From assembly GCF_001942625.1 (NCBI RefSeq), contig NZ_MLCL01000089.1, forward strand, positions 1 to 64,000: DNA of 64,000 bases. Direction: 5' to 3'. This stretch comes from Mycobacterium syngnathidarum (GTDB lineage: Bacteria > Actinomycetota > Actinomycetes > Mycobacteriales > Mycobacteriaceae). A model generated the notes under the pieces. That model did not search any database and was not told the origin of the DNA. It saw only the letters and a list, made by a program, of their open reading frames with translations. Positions 43,731 to 53,728 of the stretch are shown here, piece by piece (position 1 is the stretch's first letter; each line of letters opens with the position of its first letter). The translations under genes and the position numbers were made by a program.

Positions 43731-45484
43731 GCGGTGTACCCGTCGATCTGCAGCGTCTGCCCGTCGCGCCGCAGCACCAGGACCGCACCCGGCACCGGAA
43801 CGAAACCCTCCACCGACTCCGCGGGCACCGCCGCGGTCTGAGCGCAGGTCTTCGCGTCGAAGGTACGCAGCGACCCCTGATCTGAGTTGTCCGCCAGCAC
43901 GAAGCTGTTCGCGAACGACAGATACGCCAGGCCCGAACCGTGCCCCGCAACGCGGGTCTGGGTGCCGCGAACACCTTGGACGCCAGCGCATCTCTGCTTA
44001 CCGTCGGGACCGAACAACATGAGTTGGCGGCCGCCGTCACGGCCCGAGAACAGGAAGTTGTCACTGGGCCCGAGGGAAGGTTCGCCGGTGCCCCGCTCCG
44101 GGAGCGGGGTCACGCTCTTGTCCACCACGTTGACGTAGGAGATCCCCGAAGGTGCGCCGGCCCCACCGAACTGAATGAAGATGCCCACCGCATTCGCCGC
44201 AGTGGCCACCGCGCCCGCGTCGGCCTGACCTTTGAACACCTCGTGGTCCCAAACGGTTTCGCCGTTGTCGGGGTTGAGTGCGACCACCCGGATCGCATTG
44301 CCCTGCTCGGACGGACATTGCACCACCGACACCAGCCACGCGCGGGTGTCCACCGCGCGGGCCGGGAAGACGCAATCGGCGTGGGGTGCGGGCACCGTCC
44401 ACTTCGGGGCACCGGTGCGGGTGTCGAAGCGCACCCAGGCCCGGTCGTCGCGGTACACCAAGAACGGCGCCTCCAGGTTGTAGCCGGGCACTTCGGCCAG
44501 CGCATACATCATCTGATCGTCGGCGCCTGCCCACAGCCGCTCGCCGGTGGTGGCATCGAGACCCACCAGACCCTTGTCGACCACGGCCACCACCGTGGCG
44601 CCGTTGTCGAACACCCGCATGCCGTTGACCGCCACCCCGCCGGGCCCGGTGCGCGCAAAGTGCCAGCGTTCCTTGCCGTCGATGCCGTAGGCGGTAATGC
44701 GGTGATCGCCGTACACCGCGAAACCGGCTCCGGCAGCAGCGATTTGGCGAGTGGGCTCGTGCCTGTCCCCCTCGAACGCGTCGGGCACAGACACCGTGAA
44801 CGTGCGCTTCCCCAACGTGTCGGGCACCGCAGGCACATCGGTAGCTGCTGCCGTCGTCGCATCGAGGAAACGTGTGTCGTCACCGGCGCGAAAGGCGCCC
44901 ACGGTCACCACCGCGGCAACCACGACTGCGATCGCTGCACCGAGCGCCAGCAACTTCACGGCACCGCGATCCAGCACAGGGAAGGCCCGGGCCGCCAGGA
45001 AAGTCGCCGCGGCACCCGCAAGGCCCAACCACCAGGCCGCCATCCCGGCCGGCAGCGCCGCGGTGACCGGCGCATTGTCCATCGCCGTCCGATAGAACGC
45101 CGGGATTCCCTGGGAGACGTAGGCGATGACCAGCAGCGCCGCCACGCCTGCCGCTCCGGCCGGGGTGGCCGCCAGGTCCCGGCCCGTGTGACCGCGCCAG
45201 ACGCTGTAGGCCATCGCCGCAAGCAGCACCACCGCGACGACCACCACTATCAGCGCCATACGGCCCGGGAGGGCGTCGCCCCACCGGTGCAGCCCGGAGA
45301 CGTACCAGGCGCTTTCGCCGGCGCTGCGCTGCGCGCCGAGCCGCGCCCAGGCCGCCAGCACCGCCGCCCACACCAGCCACACCACTGCCGCCCCGGCCAG
45401 CATCGTGCCGAGCGACCGCAGCACGCCGAGCACCCGGCCTGCCGTCTTCCGCGCCTCTTCAGAACCCATGGGTGCCATCGTCAC
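43727..45484 (-). CDS. Polytopic membrane-anchored PQQ-like beta-propeller protein
   Basis: 585 aa. N-terminal membrane region of about six helices (about 15-190), then an extracytoplasmic propeller with PQQ-like blades (KERWHFARTGPG, GERLWAGADD, GAPKWTVPAPH, GETVWDHEVF). Two Cys (HADCVFP; CPSEQ) may form a disulfide. GTG 45484 sits nine bases after GGAGG and is preferred; ATG 45478 and 45469 are alternatives. It is divergent from the FHA-ABC exporter gene, so the two may cooperate at the membrane. Related in plan to 4279-5817. Function unknown. Confidence 0.78.
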   Translation of the reverse strand: MTMAPMGSEEARKTAGRVLGVLRSLGTMLAGAAVVWLVWAAVLAAWARLGAQRSAGESAWYVSGLHRWGDALPGRMALIVVVVAVVLLAAMAYSVWRGHTGRDLAATPAGAAGVAALLVIAYVSQGIPAFYRTAMDNAPVTAALPAGMAAWWLGLAGAAATFLAARAFPVLDRGAVKLLALGAAIAVVVAAVVTVGAFRAGDDTRFLDATTAAATDVPAVPDTLGKRTFTVSVPDAFEGDRHEPTRQIAAAGAGFAVYGDHRITAYGIDGKERWHFARTGPGGVAVNGMRVFDNGATVVAVVDKGLVGLDATTGERLWAGADDQMMYALAEVPGYNLEAPFLVYRDDRAWVRFDTRTGAPKWTVPAPHADCVFPARAVDTRAWLVSVVQCPSEQGNAIRVVALNPDNGETVWDHEVFKGQADAGAVATAANAVGIFIQFGGAGAPSGISYVNVVDKSVTPLPERGTGEPSLGPSDNFLFSGRDGGRQLMLFGPDGKQRCAGVQGVRGTQTRVAGHGSGLAYLSFANSFVLADNSDQGSLRTFDAKTCAQTAAVPAESVEGFVPVPGAVLVLRRDGQTLQIDGYTA

Positions 45485-45545
45485 ACGCGGCGACACCTCC
45501 GCAACGGCCCAGCCCCGGTGAGAACAACCGATAGAGTTGAGCGCG

Positions 45546-48233
45546 ATGAGCCCTGCGCTGACTGTTCGTTTCGACGGGTCGACCCGTACCTTTGCCCCGG
45601 GCAACGATGTCGTCATCGGCCGAGACCTTCGTGCCGACGTCCGCATTGCCCACCCGCTGATCTCGCGTGCGCACCTGGTGCTGCGCTTCGACCAAGGCCG
45701 TTGGGTCGCGATCGACAACGGCAGCCTCAACGGCATGTATGCCAACGGCCGTCGGGTGCCCACGATCGACATCCACGACGGCCAGGTCGTCAACATCGGT
45801 AACCCCGACGGGCCCCAGTTGACCTTCGAGGTGGGGCGACACCAGGGTTCGGTCGGCCGGACGCCGACCGCTGCGGTGCCCGTCGGCAACCGTCCCAGCG
45901 GCGCCTGGCCTACCCAGGCGGCCGCTCCCGGCCGTCAGCACTACGGTCAGCCGCCCGCACCTGCCCGCCCCGGATACTCGTCCGGTCCGCAGCCGCGCTA
46001 CCCCACCGCGCCGGCCGGATATCCCAGCGGCCCACAGGGCGGCTACCCGAGCGGCCCACAAACCGGTTACCCGAGCGGCCCACAAACCGGTTACCCGAGC
46101 GGCCCGCAGCCGGGCCACCCCAGCGGGCCGCAGTCCTATCAGTCGCAGCCGGTCCGCAACTCGAACCCGGCCGCGGCACCGACGGCGATGGGCCCGGCGG
46201 CCGGCTCGGCTCGCGGCAGCAGTGAAGCCGGCGGCAACATCGCGACCAGCATGATGAAGATCCTGCGGCCAGGGCGCACCACCGCGGCGCCGGCAGGTTC
46301 GGTGAAGATCGGCCGCGCGACCGACAACGACATCGTCATTCCCGACGTGCTGGCCTCGCGACATCACGCGACGTTGATCCCGATGACCGGCGGCACCGAA
46401 ATCCGTGATGAGCGCAGCATCAACGGCACGTTCGTCAACGGCGCGCGGGTGGATTCCGCCGTCCTGCACGACGGCGACGTGGTCACCATCGGCAATGTCG
46501 ACCTGGTGTTCACCGGGGGCACCCTGGTGCGCCGCAGTGAAACCGAGGCCGACACCCGCACCGGCGGTCTCGAGGTACGCGGCCTGACGTGGACCATCGA
46601 GGGCAACAAGACCCTGCTCGACAACATCTCCATCGATGCCCGGCCCGGCACCCTCACCGCGGTGATCGGCCCGTCGGGTGCGGGCAAGTCGACATTCGCC
46701 AAACAGGTCGCCGGCTACACACATCCGACGAGCGGCTCGGTCACCTTCGAGGGTCACGACGTTCACGCCGAATACGCCTCGCTGCGTTCCCGGATCGGCA
46801 TGGTCCCCCAAGACGACGTGGTGCACGGCCAGCTCACGGTCCGGCAGGCCCTGATGTACGCAGCCGAGCTGCGACTGCCGCCGGACACCACCAAGGAAGA
46901 CCGCGAGCAGGTCGTCATGCAGGTGCTCGAAGAGCTTGAGATGACCAAGCACCTCGACACGCGCGTCGACAAGCTGTCCGGCGGGCAGCGTAAGCGCGCC
47001 TCGGTCGCACTCGAACTGCTGACCGGCCCGTCACTGCTGATCCTCGACGAGCCCACCTCCGGCCTGGACCCAGCACTCGACCGCCAGGTGATGACGATGC
47101 TGCGCCAGCTGGCCGACGCCGGCCGCGTGGTGCTCGTCGTCACGCACTCGCTGACCTACCTCGACGTGTGCGATCAGGTGCTGCTGCTGGCCCCTGGCGG
47201 TAAGACCGCGTTCTGTGGCCCGCCCGATCAGATCGGTCCCGAGCTCGGCACGACCAACTGGGCCGACATCTTCAGCACCGTGGCAGGCGATCCGGCCGAG
47301 GCCAACCGCAAGTATCTGGCCCGTACCGGTCCGGCACCGGCGGCCGCGGCGTCGTCGGCACAGCCCGGCGATCTGGGTGCGCCCGCCAAGACCAGCCTGT
47401 TCCGGCAGCTGTCCACGATCGCCCGCCGACAAGTTCGGCTGATCGTGTCCGACCGGGGCTACACCGCGTTCCTGCTGATGCTGCCGTTCATCATGGGTGT
47501 GCTGTCGCTGTCGGTGCCCGGTGATGTCGGGTTCGGTCTGCCGGTGCCGGCCGTCCAAGGCGGCGAGGCGCCCAACGAAGCAGGCCAGATCCTGGTGATG
47601 CTCAACGTCGGTGCGATCTTCATGGGCACCGCGCTGACCATCCGGGCGCTGATCGGCGAGCAGGCGATCTTCCGTCGCGAGCAGGCGGTCGGCCTGTCGA
47701 CGACGGCCTACCTGCTGGCCAAGATCGCGGTTTTCGCCGTGTTCGCCGTGCTCCAATCGGCCATCGTCACGGTGATCACGATCCTGGGGAAGGGCTGGGG
47801 TCCGGGCTCTGTCGACAGCGGGGCCTTCATCAGCGGCCGCAACCTGGAGTTGTTCATCGACATCTCCATGACATGTGTGGCCTCCGCGATGGTGGGCCTG
47901 GCGCTGTCGGCACTGGCCCGCTCTGCCGAACAGATCATGCCTCTGCTGGTTGTGACCGTGATGAGCCAGCTGGTGTTCTCCGGCGGCATGATCCCGGTGA
48001 CCGACCGCGTGGTGCTCGATCAGTTATCGTGGATCACCCCGGCCCGCTGGGGCTTCGCGGCGTCGGCGTCGACCATCGACCTGACCCGCCTGGTGCCGCC
48101 ACCGCTGCTGCCGGCCGATTCGCACTGGAAGCACACCCCGACCGTGTGGCTGATCAACATCGGCATCCTGCTGTTGCTCTGCATCGTCTACACCGGGTTC
48201 GTGCGGTGGCGGATCCGCCTCAAGGCCGGCTGA
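45546..48233 (+). CDS. FHA-domain ABC exporter (Rv1747-like)
   Basis: 895 aa fusion. FHA1 at about 1-95 (R26, S40, N62); a Pro/Gly linker with five octapeptide repeats of GYPSGPQT type (about 158-197); FHA2 at about 250-330 (IGRATDNDIVI; RSINGTFVNG); an ABC ATPase at about 345-570 (Walker A GPSGAGKS 375-382, signature LSGGQRKR, Walker B SLLILDEPTSG); and an ABC2 membrane domain with six helices (about 650-890). It matches M. tuberculosis Rv1747, whose linker is phosphorylated by PknF and which affects cell-envelope lipid export. No Ser/Thr kinase gene is adjacent here. TAGAGT at 45532-45537 suggests a near-leaderless start. Confidence 0.95.
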   Translation: MSPALTVRFDGSTRTFAPGNDVVIGRDLRADVRIAHPLISRAHLVLRFDQGRWVAIDNGSLNGMYANGRRVPTIDIHDGQVVNIGNPDGPQLTFEVGRHQGSVGRTPTAAVPVGNRPSGAWPTQAAAPGRQHYGQPPAPARPGYSSGPQPRYPTAPAGYPSGPQGGYPSGPQTGYPSGPQTGYPSGPQPGHPSGPQSYQSQPVRNSNPAAAPTAMGPAAGSARGSSEAGGNIATSMMKILRPGRTTAAPAGSVKIGRATDNDIVIPDVLASRHHATLIPMTGGTEIRDERSINGTFVNGARVDSAVLHDGDVVTIGNVDLVFTGGTLVRRSETEADTRTGGLEVRGLTWTIEGNKTLLDNISIDARPGTLTAVIGPSGAGKSTFAKQVAGYTHPTSGSVTFEGHDVHAEYASLRSRIGMVPQDDVVHGQLTVRQALMYAAELRLPPDTTKEDREQVVMQVLEELEMTKHLDTRVDKLSGGQRKRASVALELLTGPSLLILDEPTSGLDPALDRQVMTMLRQLADAGRVVLVVTHSLTYLDVCDQVLLLAPGGKTAFCGPPDQIGPELGTTNWADIFSTVAGDPAEANRKYLARTGPAPAAAASSAQPGDLGAPAKTSLFRQLSTIARRQVRLIVSDRGYTAFLLMLPFIMGVLSLSVPGDVGFGLPVPAVQGGEAPNEAGQILVMLNVGAIFMGTALTIRALIGEQAIFRREQAVGLSTTAYLLAKIAVFAVFAVLQSAIVTVITILGKGWGPGSVDSGAFISGRNLELFIDISMTCVASAMVGLALSALARSAEQIMPLLVVTVMSQLVFSGGMIPVTDRVVLDQLSWITPARWGFAASASTIDLTRLVPPPLLPADSHWKHTPTVWLINIGILLLLCIVYTGFVRWRIRLKAG
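46016..46135 (+). repeat. 24-bp tandem repeat within the FHA-ABC linker
   Basis: Five consecutive 24-bp units encoding variants of GYPSGPQT; two neighbouring units are almost identical in DNA, indicating recent slippage. The Thr in several units is a candidate phospho-acceptor for the flanking FHA domains. Confidence 0.8.
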
Positions 48234-48259
48234 GTTCTACCCGTTCGTTGTCAGGCCCG

Positions 48260-48371
48260 TTGTCACGCCAGAGTGACGCTCGGGCTCGGGCGCCACTCTG
48301 ACGTGACAAGACAGATTTGGATGCCACGCCAGAGTGACGCTCAACGCCGACGGCCCGGCTGGCGTGACAAA
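48260..48371. repeat. Dispersed palindromic repeat, copies 3 and 4
   Basis: Two successive hairpins in the FHA-ABC/mfpA gap. 48260-48310 pairs TTGTCACGCCAGAGTGACGC with a right arm ending in GACGTGACAAG; 48321-48371 pairs GCCACGCCAG with CTGGCGTGAC. Both carry the CACGCCAGAGTG core seen at 18046 and 26335. The arms have mismatches, so they are older or degenerate copies. Confidence 0.75.
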
Positions 48372-48405
48372 GAGGGCGCCGGAAGGCCGGCCGGTTGGGC
48401 CCCGG

Positions 48406-48969
48406 CTAGCCGCCGTGGACGTCGAGACCGTGTGCCGCGGAGTAGGCCAGCGCCTGGGCGATGTCGATCTTGGCGCCGCGCAGCTTCGCGGTGGTCCAGA
48501 AAGTGGGGTCGACGCGGGCACCACGCAGATCGGCCTCGTCGAGCTTGGCGTCCTGCACCCGCGCACCGGTCAGGTCCGCCTGCCGTAGCACCGCCTTGCG
48601 CAGGTCCACACCGACCAGACTGGCCTCCCGCAGGCGGCAGTCCGACAGGTCGACGTTGCGCAGATCGCAGCCACCGAGCACGGCCAGGGTCAGATCCGAT
48701 TCCACGATCTTGATCGGCCGGAGCCGGCACTCGCTGAACACCGAACCGAGCAGGCTGCAGTTGGTGAAGGTGCTGTGCCAGAGGGTGGCGCGCCGGAACG
48801 TGCAGTTGCGGAAGGCCGAGCCGAAATGCTCCGACTCAGACATGTCAACGCCGCTGAAATCGCACTCGGTGAACACCACCCGCTCAGTGCGCAACCGGCT
48901 CAGATCTTCGTCGCGGAAGTCGTGACCGGTGAATTCCCGGTCCGCCCAGGCGGTTTCGTCAGCTGCCAC
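48406..48969 (-). CDS. mfpA: Pentapeptide-repeat protein MfpA
   Basis: 187 aa right-handed quadrilateral beta-helix made of A(D/N)LXX repeats from about residue 10 to 170 (for example FSGVDMSESEHFGSAFRNCTF, CDLRNVDLSDCRLREASLVG, ADLTGARVQDAKLDEADLRG). It mimics B-DNA and binds DNA gyrase; in mycobacteria it lowers fluoroquinolone susceptibility. It is the last gene of the mfpEDCBA conservon, three bases after mfpB. Length agrees with known MfpA proteins. Confidence 0.95.
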   Translation of the reverse strand: MAADETAWADREFTGHDFRDEDLSRLRTERVVFTECDFSGVDMSESEHFGSAFRNCTFRRATLWHSTFTNCSLLGSVFSECRLRPIKIVESDLTLAVLGGCDLRNVDLSDCRLREASLVGVDLRKAVLRQADLTGARVQDAKLDEADLRGARVDPTFWTTAKLRGAKIDIAQALAYSAAHGLDVHGG

Positions 48970-48972
48970 GCC

Positions 48973-49581
48973 TCAGCCGGGCAACGCCGACATCGTCGTC
49001 AACGAGTACTCGGTGACCGCGATCAGGGCAGCCTTCGCCGAGTTGCGGTCACGGGCGTCCACGGCGACCACCGGGATGTGCTCGGGCAGTGCCAGCGCCT
49101 TGCGGACTGCCTGGGTGGGATGCTTTGGCGCGTCGTCGAACTCATTGACCGCGACGATGAACGGCAGCTTGCGGGCCTCGAAGAAGTCGACCGCCGCGAA
49201 GCTGTCCTGCAGGCGTCGCACATCGACGAGGATGATGGCACCGATCGCGCCGCGCACCAGGTCGTCCCACATGAACCAGAACCGGCGCTGCCCGGGCGTG
49301 CCGAACAGGTAGAGCACCAGATCCTCGTCCAGCGTGATCCTGCCGAAGTCCATCGCGACCGTGGTGGTGCGCTTGTCCGGGGTTCCGTCCAGGGCGTCGA
49401 CACCTTCAGACACGTTGGTGACCAACGCTTCTGTCCGCAGCGGCATGATCTCGGAGACCGCGCCGACGAATGTCGTCTTCCCTGCCCCGAACCCGCCAGA
49501 GATGACGATCTTCGTCGAGGCTGCCCCACGTCGGGGGGCGCCACCGGCGGAGGCCGAGCGGGGTTCAGAGTGCTCGTAGGC
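48973..49581 (-). CDS. mfpB: Conservon small GTPase MfpB
   Basis: 202 aa Ras-like GTPase. The P-loop GGFGAGKT is at 30-37, G3 is GTPGQRRFWFMWDD and G4 is NEFDD. GTG 49581 overlaps mfpC by 17 bases and follows GGAAGG at seven bases. It works with MfpA in modulating gyrase and receives a signal from the MfpE/D/C components at the membrane. Corresponds to Rv3362c. Confidence 0.94.
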   Translation of the reverse strand, partial: AYEHSEPRSASAGGAPRRGAASTKIVISGGFGAGKTTFVGAVSEIMPLRTEALVTNVSEGVDALDGTPDKRTTTVAMDFGRITLDEDLVLYLFGTPGQRRFWFMWDDLVRGAIGAIILVDVRRLQDSFAAVDFFEARKLPFIVAVNEFDDAPKHPTQAVRKALALPEHIPVVAVDARDRNSAKAALIAVTEYSLTTMSALPG

Positions 49582-49930
49582 CACGCAGGGTCCTTCCAAT
49601 CAATTCGCGGCGTTCGTCGAAGCTAGCCGAATCATCAAGGGTGGCTTCCACCCGTAGATAACCCTGCGTCACCAAGTCCCCGATCAGCACGCGCGCCACG
49701 CCGAGCGGGAGAGATAAATGAGCGGCAATCTCGGCAACCGAAGGGCTGCCGGTGCACAACTCTACGATCTGTGCGCGCACATCGTGCCCAGTCCAGCGCG
49801 GTTCACGGGTCGTGTCGGTTTTTTGCACCGGCGCTTCCAGCGGAAGGTGCACGCGCGAGTCCGTGCGGCCGGCCGTCAGTGTGTACGGCCGCACCAGACT
49901 CGGACGGTCAGTGTTTTCCGGTTCGTCCAC
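49565..49930 (-). CDS. mfpC: DUF742 protein MfpC
   Basis: 121 aa DUF742 protein with a winged-helix-like core (VRAQIVELCTGSPSVAEIAAHLSLPLGVARVLIGDLVTQGYLRV) after a short RPYTLTAGRT motif typical of this family. It is the third conservon member. It overlaps mfpB by 17 bases and is 35 bases downstream of mfpD. It probably acts as an adaptor or nucleotide-exchange helper; this is inference from the conserved module. Confidence 0.93.
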   Translation of the reverse strand: MDEPENTDRPSLVRPYTLTAGRTDSRVHLPLEAPVQKTDTTREPRWTGHDVRAQIVELCTGSPSVAEIAAHLSLPLGVARVLIGDLVTQGYLRVEATLDDSASFDERRELIGRTLRGLRAL

Positions 49931-49965
49931 AAGGCACCTCGCGAAGGGCAGAAGGGGGCGGGGAC

Positions 49966-50373
49966 TCAGGACGGTTGCGGCGTGCGGCGCGAAGACTGCA
50001 CCACCGCGCCGACCCGCTCGACCAGAATCGCCATCTCGTAGCCGACCTGGCCGATGTCACACGACGGGGTGGTCAGCGTGGCCAGGTTGGAGCCGTCTCC
50101 CACCCGCATCAGCAGCAGGTAGCCGTTCTCCATTTCGACCACCGACTGCATCACGTGACCGCCGTTGAACAACTGGGACGCTCCGGTGGCGAGGCTGGCC
50201 AGTCCGGAGGAGACTGCGGCGAGCTGGTCGGCCCGCTCGACCGGCATGTGTTCGCTGGCGGCCATCAGCAGTCCGTCGGCCGAAACCAGCACCGCGTGGG
50301 ACACCCCGGAAACCTCGCGGGCGAACTTGGACACGAGCCAGTCCAGGGAGTCGCGCTGCGTCGGACGGGTCAT
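49966..50373 (-). CDS. mfpD: Roadblock/LC7 protein MfpD
   Basis: 135 aa Roadblock/LC7 domain ([31 protein letters not shown], then [22 protein letters not shown] and [17 protein letters not shown]). Such proteins regulate the partner GTPase. Its ATG overlaps the mfpE stop (ATGA), so it is coupled. Corresponds to Rv3364c. Confidence 0.94.
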   Translation of the reverse strand: MTRPTQRDSLDWLVSKFAREVSGVSHAVLVSADGLLMAASEHMPVERADQLAAVSSGLASLATGASQLFNGGHVMQSVVEMENGYLLLMRVGDGSNLATLTTPSCDIGQVGYEMAILVERVGAVVQSSRRTPQPS

Positions 50374-53300
50374 TCGTTATCGGTTCCTCTGGTCTCACGG
50401 GCATGCGACCGTCCGGCGTGCACGCCTCCGAAAAGGTTGCTGGTGCTGGTACGGACAGCCTCGGGATCGCGCGGTTTGAACGCCGCGAACATGCCGCTGT
50501 CAGGTTCGTCTGCCGATGCTACCGTCTCGACGCTGTCGTCGTTACGGTGTACTCCACCGTTGCGGTGACGGCCGTTGGACTCGCCGGCAGCGCCGACGGC
50601 AGCGGCGACGCCGCCCGGCACCAGGCGGGCGCCCGGGGTACGCATGGGCAGGCCTTCCTCGGTGCGCTGGTCGACGGGCGCGTCCTGCGCGGCCGCGGCC
50701 ACCGACCAGCCCTTCTCCCAGACCGTCTGCCAATCCAGGTCGGCGCTGCGCACGTGGGTGGTCGGGTCGATCTCGAATTCGGAGACCATCGACTGATAGA
50801 TGGAGTCGCCCTGGGCCTCGGGGCTTTCGGCCTGGGCCGCGGGTTCGACGTGCTCCTCGGGTGCGGGCTCGGCTTGTTGAGCCGCACCGTTGAGACCGTT
50901 GAGACCGCTGACTCCGTTCAGACCGCTGTGGCCGTTGACGCCGTTGCGGCCGTCGTGGTCGTCTGCGCCGTTGAGGCCGTTGACGCCGTAGGCGGCGGCC
51001 TGGCCGCGCGAGGCGAAGAACGACGACGTGTTGGTCGGTGTTTGACGTCCGGCCTCGGTGTCGTCCACTTCGTCGGTGTCGTCCACTTCGTCGGTGTCGT
51101 CCACTTCGTCAGCCGTCGGGCCGGCCGCACCCGCGCCCTCACCCTTGACTTCGCCCTTGGCCAGCGCCGCACTCTCTTCGGTGTGCACGGGCCATTGCTG
51201 TGGCCACTCGCTGACCGGTTCGTCCTCAGGTTCCTGGGCCGGCACTTCCGCCGCCGGCTCCGGTTCCGGTTGCGGGGCGAGGGTGCCCGGCAGCTCCGAG
51301 ATTCCGCTGGCCCCGGGACTGCGCTGCGGCAGCAGGTCGAACGGCATCTCTGCGCCGTTGAGGTGGGCCTCAGCCGTTTCCGAGTCCAACGCCGACGCAT
51401 CGGCCGGGTCGGCGTCCAACGACAGCGCCGTCGAGATCCCGGCATGCGCGTCGACGGGCCTGCCGTAAGGCAGCTCGTCGATCGGGTCGGCCCCGTCGCG
51501 GGCCAGCAGTGCCGCCGGGATGTACACCCCTGCCGTGGTACCCGAACTCGGTTCTTCGGCCACGGTGCTGCGCAGCCGCACCACCAGGCCGTGCTGGGTG
51601 GCCAGGCGCCCGACCACGAACAGACCCATGTGGCGCGCGGTGTAGGGGTTGACCTCACCGCCGGACTGCAGACGGGTGTTGGCGACCCGCAGATCGGCCT
51701 CGGTCATGCCCAGGCCGACGTCGCTGACCTCGATCACCAACGCGCCCTTGGCGGCATGCACGGCCGAGACCCGCACCTGCGAGATCGGCGGCGAATAGCG
51801 CAGCGCATTGTCGAGGAGTTCGGCCAGCAGGTGGATCAGGTCACCGGCCGCCGCACCGACGATCTCGACGTCGGCCACCGACGCGGTGACGACGCGGGTG
51901 TAGTCCTCCACTTCCGAGGCAGCGGCGTTGATCACCGTCGCCAGCGGCACCGGACGGCTGTGCTCACGCGCGAGTTTGGAACCGGACAGCACCAACAGGT
52001 TCGCGCCGTTGCGGCGCATGCGGGCAGCCAGGTGGTCGAGCCGGAACAGGCTCTCCAGGCGTTCTGGATCGTCCTCGTTGCGTTCGAGCTGATCGATGAG
52101 CGACAACTGCTGGTCGACCAGGGAACGGCTGCGCCGCGACAACGTCTCGAACATGTCGGCGACCTGCAGCTGCAGCTGGGCCTGTTCCCCGGCGAGGAAC
52201 ACCGCCTGCTCGTGCAGTTCGTCGACCGCATGGGCCACCTGACCGACCTCTTCGGTGGTCTGCACAGGGATCGGGTTGACCGGCACCAACTCGCCGCCGG
52301 CGCGAACCCGCTCGATCTCCTTGGCCAGGTCCTGGTGGGCGACCTTGAGCGCGCTGTCACGCAGGGTGCGCAGCGGGCGCACCAGCGATCGGGCCACCAA
52401 CAACACGATGACCATGGCGCTGACGATCGCGGTCGCCACCAGGATGGCGTCGCGGATGGCGTCGTTGCGGGCATCGGCGGCCTGTGCCTCCACGGCCGCC
52501 GGGATGGACGTCGTGGTGTCCTCGATGATCTGCTCGGCGATCTTGTTGGTCGCGTCCAGCGAGGCCAACATGTCCGGGTTCCCGACGAGCGGGATGCCGG
52601 GGTTCGACATCATCGCCATGCGCTTGACCATCTCGGCGCGCAGTGTGGCCGCCTCCTCGGAGCCGCCCCCGAGCACCTTCGTCAGCGCCGCGACCGTGGA
52701 CGGCTCGGTGCCGGCCATCGTGATCATCGAGGTGCGCAGCAACGGCTCCGGCTCGTCGCCGCCGCGGTTGACCAGCATCCGCTGGATCGCCATCTGCCCA
52801 CGGGCGCCCACCGCGCGAGCCAGTGCCTCCACCCGGGCCTGGACCGCCTGTTGATTGCTGTGCACCGAACCGGTGATGGCGGCTTCGCCGGTCAGCAGCA
52901 GCGGACCGTACTCGAGGATGCGCTGCCGCAGGTCGATCGAATTGGACATCACGGCATCGACGAGTTGCTGGCCTTTCCCGAGCAGGCCGGTCACCGCCTG
53001 ATCCACGTCTTCGGGCAGATCGGTGGCATCCACCCGCTGCTTCAAGTCGGATTTGCGCTCGTCGAACGTGGACATGGCCGACTGCCCGTCGCCGCCTTCG
53101 GTGGCTGCGATCAGCACGCCCTCCATCGCCGCCATATAGCCGTCGATGTCGGGGATCAGTTCGGCGCGGTCGGCCGCCAACCGCAGGTCTCCGGCGGCGC
53201 TGGCACTGGCATAGATGCGCAAGCCACCGAATGTCGCCGCCAGGATCAACGGCACGACGACGATGGCAAGGACTTTCCTCGTGACCGGCCAGTTGGCCGG

Positions 53301-53396
53301 TGACCAGCGCGAGGGGCGCTTGGCCGGAGCCGATGGAGCTGGGGAGAATTCGACGAGGGTGCCGTCAGCCTGTTTCAGCTGCGTAAAGGCAGTCAT
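50370..53396 (-). CDS. mfpE: Conservon sensor kinase-like protein MfpE
   Basis: 1008 aa. A TM helix (about 40-60), an extracellular nitrate-sensing (NIT)-like helical domain (60-310), a second TM (about 315-335), HAMP (335-400), a dimerisation helix with [22 protein letters not shown] (about 455-475) and a GHKL ATPase ([36 protein letters not shown]). The last 400 residues are disordered. They include three VDDTDE repeats encoded by an 18-bp tandem repeat near 51057-51113 and GLNG-type repeats. It is the first gene of mfpEDCBA and the likely membrane sensor of the system. The signal is unknown. Confidence 0.93.
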   Translation of the reverse strand: MTAFTQLKQADGTLVEFSPAPSAPAKRPSRWSPANWPVTRKVLAIVVVPLILAATFGGLRIYASASAAGDLRLAADRAELIPDIDGYMAAMEGVLIAATEGGDGQSAMSTFDERKSDLKQRVDATDLPEDVDQAVTGLLGKGQQLVDAVMSNSIDLRQRILEYGPLLLTGEAAITGSVHSNQQAVQARVEALARAVGARGQMAIQRMLVNRGGDEPEPLLRTSMITMAGTEPSTVAALTKVLGGGSEEAATLRAEMVKRMAMMSNPGIPLVGNPDMLASLDATNKIAEQIIEDTTTSIPAAVEAQAADARNDAIRDAILVATAIVSAMVIVLLVARSLVRPLRTLRDSALKVAHQDLAKEIERVRAGGELVPVNPIPVQTTEEVGQVAHAVDELHEQAVFLAGEQAQLQLQVADMFETLSRRSRSLVDQQLSLIDQLERNEDDPERLESLFRLDHLAARMRRNGANLLVLSGSKLAREHSRPVPLATVINAAASEVEDYTRVVTASVADVEIVGAAAGDLIHLLAELLDNALRYSPPISQVRVSAVHAAKGALVIEVSDVGLGMTEADLRVANTRLQSGGEVNPYTARHMGLFVVGRLATQHGLVVRLRSTVAEEPSSGTTAGVYIPAALLARDGADPIDELPYGRPVDAHAGISTALSLDADPADASALDSETAEAHLNGAEMPFDLLPQRSPGASGISELPGTLAPQPEPEPAAEVPAQEPEDEPVSEWPQQWPVHTEESAALAKGEVKGEGAGAAGPTADEVDDTDEVDDTDEVDDTEAGRQTPTNTSSFFASRGQAAAYGVNGLNGADDHDGRNGVNGHSGLNGVSGLNGLNGAAQQAEPAPEEHVEPAAQAESPEAQGDSIYQSMVSEFEIDPTTHVRSADLDWQTVWEKGWSVAAAAQDAPVDQRTEEGLPMRTPGARLVPGGVAAAVGAAGESNGRHRNGGVHRNDDSVETVASADEPDSGMFAAFKPRDPEAVRTSTSNLFGGVHAGRSHARETRGTDNE

Positions 53397-53728
53397 CGGC
53401 GCCCAACCGCACTACCGGCTGCGTGGCCGCAATTCACTCGTGGGGCGTGATTCATAAGACTTCCTGCTGTTTCCGCCCACGCGGGGGCGGGCGTCAAACG
53501 CCTTGGCAATTGCACGAGTATGACAGTCTCCCGCGAGCGTTTCCACAATTCTTACTGAACAGACAGAGTTCGTGACCGAGCTGTAGCGCAGTTGTGTGGT
53601 AATCGAGCAAACAGCGCCGACCTTGCCGAATCGCGTACCGATTTCCGCGCCGCATTCCGGGTAGCCGATTTCGCCCGCATTTGCATCCCGATTCGCCCCG
53701 CGGCCGGCCTTCGTACGATCATCGTCGG
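53397..53728. other. mfpE-trmL intergenic region
   Basis: 332 bases between divergent genes, holding no gene I can support. TACGAT at 53714-53719 is a plausible -10 for trmL, nine bases before its ATG. The mfpEDCBA promoter presumably lies in the 53400-53600 part, but I cannot assign it. Confidence 0.45.

Noticed and set aside
46016..46135. Short regular repeats considered as a CRISPR array
   Set aside because: Units are contiguous 24-bp coding repeats in frame with the FHA-ABC protein, without spacers.
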